Shown here piece after piece: positions 1 to 5,572 of a stretch of DNA of 15,510 nt. The translations under genes and the position numbers were made by a program. The stretch is from an uncultured Clostridia bacterium (GTDB taxonomy: Bacteria > Bacillota > Clostridia > Oscillospirales > Ruminococcaceae), in contig CALGTU010000104.1 of the NCBI GenBank assembly GCA_937901465.1, positions 1 through 15,510 of the forward strand, given 5' to 3'. The notes beneath the pieces were generated by a model. That model had not been told where the DNA came from. It was given only the letters and a program-made list of their open reading frames with translations, and did not search any database. Each line of letters begins with the position of its first letter. Position 1 is the stretch's first letter.

Positions 1-20
1 GAAACGGCTTTTATCTTTTT

Positions 21-431
21 TTATGTTTCGTCGTGGCAGTTTTCATCACAGTTGCAATCATCGTTTTCAGAATAATTGCCGTATAAATCTCTGCCTCTTG
101 TGTGATACTTATCACGCTGAATGTTTACATATTTATCGATAAGTTCAACAACGTTGCGTGGTTTTTTAACAGCTTTGATTTCTTTTATTGGGGTATCGAT
201 ATCTTTTGAATGAAGAGCTATTGTTCCGCAACCGAACATTCTTTGCCCTAACGGAAGAAAAAGCTTTTTATCATAGATTCGGTAAAGTTCGATTTCATCT
301 TCAACGATATTGAAAAATCCCGATCTTGTTATGAGTTTTGTTTCGGTTAAAAAATATCTTGTGAAAGACCAGGGAAGACCGAATATGGTTCTTTTCTTGT
401 CTGTCCATATATATTCGAAATCTGCTTTCAT
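21..431 (-). CDS. Bacterial PH-domain (bPH_2/YdbS-like) protein with Cys/His tail
   Basis: This 136-residue protein has the pattern of a bacterial pleckstrin-homology (bPH_2, DUF304-type) domain at about residues 18-103. A beta-rich stretch (YFLTETKLITRSGFF, then EIELYRIYDKKL) is followed by the family's usual RMFGCGTIAL and a closing helix, VVELIDKYV. No membrane segment is visible, unlike YdbS-type relatives that carry N-terminal helices. The last 17 residues are acidic and rich in Cys and His (CNCDENCH), which could bind metal; that is inference. The gene follows the FapA-like gene with a 12-base gap, and its AAAGGAG ribosome site (439-445) overlaps that gene's stop codon, so the two are probably translated together. 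The family has no single known function; a scaffold or membrane-associated role is the usual guess. The domain call is fairly sure, the function unknown. Confidence 0.75.
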   Translation of the reverse strand: MKADFEYIWTDKKRTIFGLPWSFTRYFLTETKLITRSGFFNIVEDEIELYRIYDKKLFLPLGQRMFGCGTIALHSKDIDTPIKEIKAVKKPRNVVELIDKYVNIQRDKYHTRGRDLYGNYSENDDCNCDENCHDET

Positions 432-443
432 ATTATCGCTCCT

Positions 444-1844
444 TTAATTGTTGCGGAAAACAATCTCTCCGCCGTCAACACATATTCTGCATTTGTGGAA
501 TTCGTTCTTTACATTATAGCTTGCGTTGTTTATATTTATTTTTACGCCGGGGAAGATTGTCTTACTTACATAAACAGAGAGAGATTCGTTGGATTGAAGA
601 AGAACTGAGATAGCTTCGTTTCTCTTTTTGATTTCTTCAATCTTTGCGTTGTTTTCTGTTCTCTGACTGAATGTGTTCATAAGAAGTTCTTCCTTTTCGG
701 GCGGAAGCTGACCGAGTTCTTTTTTCTTACTTGCAAGAAATACTATGATCTGATCGGCATATACAAGCTGTTGGTTAAGAGCTTCGATTTCAGCATTGTT
801 GCTTGTCTGTTCGGCGGCAAGAACAGCGTTGTCACCGACAGTTATATCTGTTGCCATAAATGAATCAGAGCCTATTGTGCTTGCGTGGATTTCCTGTAAA
901 ACGATATATTTTCCGCCAAGGATAATTCCCTTTCTGCCTGTTGCGTGCATTTCACCACCACAATAAACATCGCAGGAAATAAATGCGTCTGATGTAAGCT
1001 TGCCGTCACAAGTTATCTTTGAGTTTTCACAGAATCCGATTGTAACATCGCCATGGCAAGTGATATTCGAATTAATGCTGCCTGATTTTATTATGAGGTT
1101 TCCACCTGCTGAAATTTCAGCACCCGATGCGTTTCCGTTTATGGTTATATCTTTTTTGGAAGAAACTCTGAAACCGTCCATAACGTTTCCGCGGACGATT
1201 ACGCTTCCGATGAAATCGATATTACCGATTGAAGCATCAACATCTTCAAGAGTAACAACTTCGTCAACAACGAATTTGTTTGAATCCCAACGGAGATGTC
1301 CGTCGCAAGCGGCAAGGAGCTGTGTTTCATCATCAGAAAGCTTAACGCCTTTTCCGATTACATAAGGAGCTCTCGCACCTTTCATCTGATTTACAACAAC
1401 ACCCTTGATGTTTTTACCGGGAGTTCCGTCTGTAGGGAGAGTTATTTCAGCGATAACAGTTCCCTCAACTATATTATGGATATGACCGAGGTTTTTATAG
1501 TCGACATATCCGTTTTCGTCTTCCTTGGGGGCGATGGTCTGAACCTGTGAGAAAAGATATTTTATTGTGCCGTCCTCACCATTCACAGGAGGGAGCCATT
1601 TGGCAACAAGATAGTTTACGCTGTTTTTATTTTCAACAGCAGTTTTTATTGCTTCGGTATTTACATTATAGGTAATACCTTGTGAACGAAGCTCTGCCAT
1701 GACCTGTTCATAAGTAGCGGGTCTTCCGCCGTTTTCGGCATGGTATATTGTAAGGTAAGCATCCTTTCCGCTGTCTCCTACAGTTATTACTATTTTAGCA
1801 TCAACAGGAGCACCTTTGCTTTTGTCAAAAACATTATCGGGCAT
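444..1844 (-). CDS. FapA-like DUF342 family protein
   Basis: This 466-residue protein has the DUF342 (flagellar assembly protein A) layout. An alpha/beta N-terminal region covers about residues 1-125. The conserved entry to the core follows (GTVIAEITLPTDGTPGKNIKG, about 128-148), then GKGVKLSDDETQLLAACDGHL (165-184). A long stretch of short repeated strands, typical of a right-handed beta-helix or polymer-forming domain, runs about 195-340 (IGNIDFIGSVIVRGNV, SAGGNLIIKSGSINSN). A charged coiled-coil at about 345-420 and a short beta C-terminus end the protein. The length is in the family's usual range. FapA members are linked to flagellar assembly or polar targeting in some proteobacteria, but most clostridial members are uncharacterised. 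The start is set by AAGGGGG (1854-1860). It is the first gene of an operon with the PH-domain gene. A flagellin-like gene lies 2.7 kb away, which may or may not be relevant. Confidence 0.85.
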   Translation of the reverse strand: MPDNVFDKSKGAPVDAKIVITVGDSGKDAYLTIYHAENGGRPATYEQVMAELRSQGITYNVNTEAIKTAVENKNSVNYLVAKWLPPVNGEDGTIKYLFSQVQTIAPKEDENGYVDYKNLGHIHNIVEGTVIAEITLPTDGTPGKNIKGVVVNQMKGARAPYVIGKGVKLSDDETQLLAACDGHLRWDSNKFVVDEVVTLEDVDASIGNIDFIGSVIVRGNVMDGFRVSSKKDITINGNASGAEISAGGNLIIKSGSINSNITCHGDVTIGFCENSKITCDGKLTSDAFISCDVYCGGEMHATGRKGIILGGKYIVLQEIHASTIGSDSFMATDITVGDNAVLAAEQTSNNAEIEALNQQLVYADQIIVFLASKKKELGQLPPEKEELLMNTFSQRTENNAKIEEIKKRNEAISVLLQSNESLSVYVSKTIFPGVKININNASYNVKNEFHKCRICVDGGEIVFRNN

Positions 1845-1897
1845 AGAATTAATCCCCCTTAAAGATAAATTTTCTTTCTGACATACTAATCAAATAA

Positions 1898-1926
1898 ATT
1901 ATACCATATTCTGAGAGTAATTACAA
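1898..1926 (-). promoter_or_regulatory. Sigma-A promoter of the FapA/PH operon
   Basis: On the minus strand a TTGTAA -35 box (1921-1926) and a perfect TATAAT -10 box (1898-1903) are 17 bases apart. They lie about 55 bases upstream of the FapA-like start. The match is read directly; activity is inferred. Confidence 0.7.
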
Positions 1927-1948
1927 GCACCATATTGAAATAATCTGC

Positions 1949-1977
1949 TTGACAAAATCATAACAAAGTTATATTAT
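1949..1977 (+). promoter_or_regulatory. Sigma-A promoter of the malic enzyme operon
   Basis: A perfect TTGACA (1949-1954) is followed after 17 bases by TATTAT (1972-1977). The predicted transcript starts near 1984, giving a leader of about 30 bases that holds GGAGGG (2002-2007) seven bases before the malic enzyme ATG. The -35 box is 22 bases from that of the divergent FapA promoter, so the two may interfere with each other. Confidence 0.8.
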
Positions 1978-2014
1978 TTAAATAGCATTTTAAAGTAGTT
2001 CGGAGGGTTTTAAA

Positions 2015-3187
2015 ATGGATATTATGCAGAAAGCTTTAGATAAACATTATGAATGGAACGGAAAGATCGAAATCGTTTCAAGAACCAAGATAAACGACAG
2101 AGAATCTCTTTCTCTTGCATATACTCCAGGTGTTGCACAGCCTTGTCTTGAAATAGAGAAAAATCCCGACCTTTCTTTTTCTCTTACAAGACGTTCGAAT
2201 CTTGTTGCGGTTATAACAGACGGAACGGCTGTTTTAGGACTTGGTGATATAGGTCCACGTGCGGCTATGCCTGTTATGGAAGGAAAATGTGCTCTTTTTA
2301 AAGAGTTTGCTGATGTTGATGCTTTTCCGATATGCGTCAATTCAAAAGATGTTGATGAAATTGTAAAGACTATCGAAATGATAGCATATAGTTTTGGTGG
2401 AATAAATCTTGAAGATATTTCAGCACCCCGCTGTTTTGAAATCGAAAAGCGTCTTAAAGAAAAACTCGATATTCCTGTTTTTCACGACGACCAGCACGGA
2501 ACTGCGATAGTAGCTTCCGCCGCTATGATGAACGCGGCTAAAGTTGCTGAAAAGAAAATTTCTGATATGACACTTGTTATAAATGGTGCGGGTGCTGCGG
2601 GAATTGCTATTGCAAAGCAGTTTATTTCTCTCGGCATCGGGAATATTATTATGGTAGACATAAACGGCATTATCTGTGACGGAGATGAATTCGAAAATCC
2701 TGCGCATTATGAAATAGCAAAGCTTACAAACAAGAATCACGTAAAGGGAACTTTATCTGATGCAATGAAGAATGCCGATGCATTCATCGGCGTTTCAAGA
2801 CCGAATCTTGTAACCGAAGAAATGATAAAATCAATGGCAGAAAAGCCGATTATATTTGCTATGGCGAATCCCACACCAGAAATCATGCCCGATAAGGCAC
2901 TTGAAGCGGGAGCTTTCATTGTCGGAACAGGCAGAAGTGATTTTCCTAATCAGATAAATAATGTTGTTGCTTTCCCCGGAATTTTCAAGGGTGCACTTTC
3001 AGTAAGAGCTTCTGATATAAATGAAGAAATGAAACTTGCTGCGGCTTATGCTATTGCGGCAACGGTTCCTGAAGAAGAACTCCGCCCTGATAATATTCTG
3101 CCGAATTCTTTTGACAGAAAAATTCCCGTTGCAGTAGCGGCGGCTGTTGCTGAAGCGGCTAAAAAATCAGGCGTTGCAAGAATTTAA
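2015..3187 (+). CDS. NAD(P)-dependent malic enzyme, short bacterial form
   Basis: This cytoplasmic enzyme decarboxylates malate oxidatively to pyruvate and CO2, producing NADH or NADPH. At 390 residues it is the short bacterial form (YtsJ-like), without the phosphotransacetylase extension of MaeB. The malic N-terminal domain carries SLAYTPGVAQPCLEI with the catalytic Tyr36, VITDGTAVLGLGDIGP (67-81), and Lys91 just after the PVMEG motif. Metal ligands are expected at NLED (131-134) and FHDDQHGTA (156-164). The NAD-binding domain begins with the Rossmann glycine motif VINGAGAAGIA (188-198), followed by DINGIICDG. The conserved C-terminal FAMANPTPEI and VAFPGIFKGAL are intact. NAD or NADP preference cannot be read safely. 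The gene leads a probable operon with the TSCPD gene 10 bases downstream, which is not a known functional partner. Confidence 0.95.
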   Translation: MDIMQKALDKHYEWNGKIEIVSRTKINDRESLSLAYTPGVAQPCLEIEKNPDLSFSLTRRSNLVAVITDGTAVLGLGDIGPRAAMPVMEGKCALFKEFADVDAFPICVNSKDVDEIVKTIEMIAYSFGGINLEDISAPRCFEIEKRLKEKLDIPVFHDDQHGTAIVASAAMMNAAKVAEKKISDMTLVINGAGAAGIAIAKQFISLGIGNIIMVDINGIICDGDEFENPAHYEIAKLTNKNHVKGTLSDAMKNADAFIGVSRPNLVTEEMIKSMAEKPIIFAMANPTPEIMPDKALEAGAFIVGTGRSDFPNQINNVVAFPGIFKGALSVRASDINEEMKLAAAYAIAATVPEEELRPDNILPNSFDRKIPVAVAAAVAEAAKKSGVARI

Positions 3188-3197
3188 GGAGGATAAT

Positions 3198-3452
3198 ATG
3201 CAGACAATAAAATACACACCAAAGGGTGTTTGCGCAAGACAGATGGAAATAGATATAGAAGACGGAAAGATAGTTGATTTCAGAATCATAGGCGGTTGTC
3301 ACGGTAACGGTCAGGGAGTTTCTGCTCTCGTTAAAGGAATGGAAGTTGAAGATGTTATCGAAAGACTTGAAAATATAAGATGTGGAAATAAGATGACTTC
3401 ATGCCCGGCACAGCTCGCTGAGGCTCTGAAAGAAAACTATGACGGAGAATAA
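3198..3452 (+). CDS. Small TSCPD-domain protein (TIGR03905 type)
   Basis: This protein has 84 residues. The reading frame extends further upstream into the malic enzyme gene, but AAGGAGG directly before the ATG at 3198 and the family's usual N-terminus (MQTIKYTPKGVCARQME) fix the start here. It has the TSCPD signature RCGNKMTSCPAQLAEAL near the end and four conserved-looking cysteines (12, 34, 62, 69), a pattern that suggests a metal-binding or redox fold. The related domain occurs at the C-terminus of vitamin B12-dependent ribonucleotide reductases, but the stand-alone family has no established function. It probably shares the malic enzyme transcript and overlaps the next gene by 14 bases. 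The family call is confident, the function unknown. Confidence 0.85.
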   Translation: MQTIKYTPKGVCARQMEIDIEDGKIVDFRIIGGCHGNGQGVSALVKGMEVEDVIERLENIRCGNKMTSCPAQLAEALKENYDGE

Positions 3453-4221
3453 CAAAATACGGACACTTTTAATAAGAGTGTCCGTTTTCATAATCGGAAT
3501 AATTCTTCTTCCGTTTTTTATCCTTCCGATGACTGTCGGAATTATTCATACGGGAACTGTTGTAGGAACGATAGCTTGCATTGTTTTTATCTTATTTTCT
3601 ATCTTTACCGATAAGATTATTTCGGGTGTGAAATTTTTATGGAAGAATATTTTTATGAAGATAGTTCTTTTGAGCGTAGCGGTATTTGTTGTTCTGGGAA
3701 TTATTTTCGTTATCACAATGAGTTTGTTTATGATTTTTTCGGCAGGGGATAAACCTGACGGAACAGAAGATGCCGTTGTTGTTTTGGGGTGTAAAGTTAA
3801 CGGAGAATCACCAAGTCTTATGCTGAGAAAAAGGATAGAAAAAGCTTATGAATATTCACTCGAAAATCCTGATGTTATAATAATTGCATCGGGCGGAAAG
3901 GGAAGAGATGAGGGAATTTCAGAGGCTGAATGTATAAAGCGCGAACTTGTTTCTATGGGCGTTGATGAGAAAAGAATTTTAACTGAAGACAAATCAACCG
4001 ATACTTATGAAAATTTAGAAAATACCCTTTCTCTTATAAAAAAAGAAAATCCTGAAATAGCTATTGTTACCGACGGATTTCATCAGTTCAGAGCAGGGCT
4101 TATATGCGATGATATGGGAATAGAAAAAACTTCTCTTTCGGCAAAAACACCTTTGTTTTTATTGCCTTCTTATATTGTCAGAGAATGGTTTGGTTTGGCT
4201 GAACAGATATTTTTAAAATAA
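3439..4221 (+). CDS. Membrane DUF218 (YdcF/ElyC-like) protein
   Basis: This 260-residue protein has a membrane-embedded N-terminus with about three hydrophobic segments (11-34, 40-57, 75-100), followed by a DUF218 domain at about 111-255. Family marks are VVVLGCKVNGESPSLMLRKR (113-132), SGGKGRDEGISEAECIKREL (151-170), EDKSTDTYENL (183-193) and TDGFHQFRA (211-219). ElyC and SanA relatives act in envelope integrity, probably on lipid-linked precursors; YdcF binds S-adenosylmethionine. The exact reaction is unknown here. The ATG overlaps the TSCPD gene by 14 bases and has only a weak ribosome site, so translation is probably coupled. A terminator-like hairpin (3459-3488) falls in the codons for residues 7-17. 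If this start is wrong, the next in-frame ATG is at 3529, which would remove most of the first membrane segment. The gene ends at a strong shared terminator. Confidence 0.85.
   Translation: MTENNKIRTLLIRVSVFIIGIILLPFFILPMTVGIIHTGTVVGTIACIVFILFSIFTDKIISGVKFLWKNIFMKIVLLSVAVFVVLGIIFVITMSLFMIFSAGDKPDGTEDAVVVLGCKVNGESPSLMLRKRIEKAYEYSLENPDVIIIASGGKGRDEGISEAECIKRELVSMGVDEKRILTEDKSTDTYENLENTLSLIKKENPEIAIVTDGFHQFRAGLICDDMGIEKTSLSAKTPLFLLPSYIVREWFGLAEQIFLK
3459..3488 (+). terminator. Terminator-like hairpin inside the start of the DUF218 gene
   Basis: The arms ACGGACACTTTT (3459-3470) and AAGAGTGTCCGT (3474-3485) pair over 12 positions with one G-U pair and a three-base loop. They are preceded by AAAA and followed by TTTT. 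It sits 7 bases after the TSCPD stop and within DUF218 codons. Its shape and core (GACACT/AGTGTC) match the clear terminator at 4221-4251. It may end part of the transcripts unless ribosomes translate through it. Confidence 0.55.
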
Positions 4222-4251
4222 AAAGACACTCTCTTTATGAGAGTGTCTTTT
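4221..4251. terminator. Bidirectional intrinsic terminator
   Basis: The arms AAAAGACACTCTC and GAGAGTGTCTTTT are perfect 13-base complements around a TTTAT loop, with A-tracts and T-tracts on the outer sides. It lies between the convergent DUF218 (plus) and DUF1292 (minus) genes and can serve both. Confidence 0.93.
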
Positions 4252-4255
4252 TTGA

Positions 4256-4558
4256 TTATTCAAAGTTGAATTCGTCAGCGTGGTTCTTTTTGAAGATTTC
4301 AAAAACTTCGTTGAGAAGTTTTTCGTCTTCAACAGGACCTAAAGTTGTATCGCCTGTATCTTCATCTTCTGCTTCAACCTGCATGATGATGATATCTGTG
4401 TCTTCTTCATCAAGGGGAATAAGAACAGCATATGAATTGCCTTTGTAATCAATCATATCACCGAATTCAAAATCGACTGTTTCGCCGTTTTCGTCTTCAA
4501 GAGTGATTATGCCTTCATCTTCCTCTAAAAGTTCTTCGTTTTCGAAAATTTCGCTCAT
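4256..4558 (-). CDS. DUF1292 (YrzB-like) small acidic protein
   Basis: This 100-residue, strongly acidic protein has the DUF1292/YrzB pattern: IITLEDENGETVDFEFGDMIDYKGNSYAVLIPLDEED (about 17-53), then IIIMQVEAEDED and a closing helix EKLLNEVFEIFKK. No function is established for the family; in many Firmicutes it sits near ruvX/yrrK and yrzL, but not here. The start is set by CGGAGGAACA with GGAGG at 4565-4569. It follows the flagellin-like gene with a 12-base gap and no promoter between them, so it is probably cotranscribed with it, an unusual partner. No chaperone features (FliS-like) are visible. Confidence 0.88.
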   Translation of the reverse strand: MSEIFENEELLEEDEGIITLEDENGETVDFEFGDMIDYKGNSYAVLIPLDEEDTDIIIMQVEAEDEDTGDTTLGPVEDEKLLNEVFEIFKKNHADEFNFE

Positions 4559-4570
4559 TTTGTTCCTCCG

Positions 4571-5296
4571 TTATCTAAGCATATTAAGCATACCATATGT
4601 CATCATTGAAGAAAGATTCATAGAATTATTCTGCATAGCATTTTTAAGACCGAACATAACTTTCTGCTGTTCAAGTCTTGTTGAAAGAGAAGCTATGTCT
4701 GTATCAGAAATTCTGCTCATTGATGATGTAAGGTTGTATGTAGAGTTGTTGAGGTAATTGATCTGAGAACGGAGCGAATTTGTTTCAGCACCTTCTTTTG
4801 CTCTGTCAAGACTTACTGAGTTGATTGCCTTGTCGATAGCGTCGATATCAAAATCACCTGTAACACTGAAATCATTTATGCCGAGTTCGTCATAAGCACC
4901 TTCTTCGAAGACATTTATGCCATTGAATTCTGTCTGGTCGAAGATATCTTTGATATCATTTTTAAGACCATCGATTTCAAGCTGAACAGCTGATTTTTCA
5001 ACATCGCCATAGAATGAATTGTTTGCTGATGAAGCAAGTGTCTTTATTCTTCTGAGTCCTTCCGCAACTCCTGAAAGTGCGCCTTCCTTGACATCGGAAA
5101 AAGATATGCTGTCAAGGGCATTTGTAGCTTTCTGATCCGAAACGGCAATCTGCGCTTCCATCTTAGAAGAAATCGCAAGACCGGCTGCATCATCTGCGGC
5201 TGAGTTTATTTTTTTGCCTGTTGAACCCTGCTGTAATGACTTTGCATAAACGGAATTCATATTATACTGCATTCTCGCCATACCGCCGATTGTCAT
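4571..5296 (-). CDS. Minimal flagellin (D0/D1 only)
   Basis: This is a 241-residue flagellin-family filament protein. The frame is open further upstream, but AAGGAGG (5304-5310) seven bases before the ATG at 5296 sets the start. The N-terminal flagellin domain is clear: GSTGKKINSAADDAAGLAIS (24-43), then a helix leading to VQLEIDGLKNDIKDI and TEFNGINVF (122-130). The C-terminal domain has RAKEGAETNSLRSQINYLNN (165-184), RISDTDIASLSTRLEQQKV (195-213) and a methionine-rich end closing in MLNMLR, comparable to the usual VLSLLR. The middle between the two halves is only about 35 residues, so the exposed D2/D3 domains are absent. It is exported without a signal peptide if a flagellar export system exists in the genome. 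No other flagellar structural gene is in the window, and the promoter is sigma-A type, not the sigma-28 type usual for flagellins. Confidence 0.88.
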   Translation of the reverse strand: MTIGGMARMQYNMNSVYAKSLQQGSTGKKINSAADDAAGLAISSKMEAQIAVSDQKATNALDSISFSDVKEGALSGVAEGLRRIKTLASSANNSFYGDVEKSAVQLEIDGLKNDIKDIFDQTEFNGINVFEEGAYDELGINDFSVTGDFDIDAIDKAINSVSLDRAKEGAETNSLRSQINYLNNSTYNLTSSMSRISDTDIASLSTRLEQQKVMFGLKNAMQNNSMNLSSMMTYGMLNMLR

Positions 5297-5332
5297 AAAA
5301 ACGCCTCCTTTAACTGCTATTTTCCTAATTAT

Positions 5333-5361
5333 ATAATAATATATTTTCCTCATTTTGTCAA
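5333..5361 (-). promoter_or_regulatory. Sigma-A promoter of the flagellin/DUF1292 operon
   Basis: On the minus strand a perfect TTGACA (5356-5361) and TATTAT (5333-5338) are 17 bases apart, about 37 bases from the chosen start. No sigma-28 type TAAA-N15-GCCGATAA is visible near the gene. This promoter covers the codons that a longer upstream start would use, which supports the shorter protein. Confidence 0.8.
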
Positions 5362-5362
5362 T

Positions 5363-5400
5363 AACTTTTATAAAACTTGGTTTGTTAAACTTTTATAAAA
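5363..5400. repeat. Paired palindromic repeats upstream of the flagellin promoter
   Basis: The 13-base sequence AACTTTTATAAAA occurs at 5363-5375 and again at 5388-5400, 25 bases apart start to start. Each contains the 10-base palindrome TTTTATAAAA. The nearer copy begins two bases from the -35 box. They could be a regulator's paired site or an AT-rich UP-like element. Confidence 0.45.
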
Positions 5401-5448
5401 ATATCCTATTTGTTTTGTGCAAATGAGAGAAACGGAAAAAGAATTCCG

Positions 5449-5480
5449 AAAAAGTTGTATGCTGACGTACAACTTTTTTT
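5449..5480. terminator. Hairpin with T-tract between flagellin and the phage cassette
   Basis: AAAAAGTTGTA (5449-5459) pairs with TACAACTTTTT (5468-5478) around an eight-base loop, and TTTTTTT follows on the plus strand. It is a good intrinsic terminator in that direction and a fair one in the other. No plus-strand gene lies just upstream of it, so what it terminates is unclear. Confidence 0.7.
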
Positions 5481-5572
5481 GATTTTAGTACTTATAGTGA
5501 AAGGCTTTGTGGTAATGCGGCGTTTACCGCATAGTCTTTTGCGGCGTAAATAAAAAGAAAGGAAAATAAACT
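5481..5572 (+). promoter_or_regulatory. Leader of the phage cassette with competing hairpins
   Basis: The leader holds overlapping complementary pieces. ATGCGG/CCGCAT (5515-5520 with 5527-5532) competes with GGTAA/TTACC (5511-5515 with 5524-5528) and with CCGCA/TGCGG (5527-5531 with 5540-5544). TGCGGCGT occurs twice (5516-5523, 5540-5547). AAAGGA (5558-5563) is the ribosome site of the fibre gene. No good sigma-A promoter was found; TATAGT at 5493-5498 lacks a -35 box. The 5297-5572 gap holds only this leader, the hairpin at 5449-5480 and the flagellin promoter region. Confidence 0.4.

Noticed and set aside
1000..1550. Plus-strand frames within the FapA-like gene
   Set aside because: They are antisense to a clear DUF342 protein and carry no recognisable motif or ribosome site.
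5297..5353. Longer flagellin start with 19 more residues
   Set aside because: Those codons overlap the -10 box of the promoter and lie upstream of an ideal AAGGAGG site, so the start at 5296 is better.
5490..5535. Possible sigma-A promoter for the phage cassette (TATAGT at 5493, CATAGT at 5530)
   Set aside because: Neither has an acceptable -35 box at 16-18 bases or an extended -10 TG.
5400..5572. Possible attachment site or integration scar left of the cassette
   Set aside because: No tRNA gene end, integrase or direct repeat matching the right end (8880-8940) could be seen.
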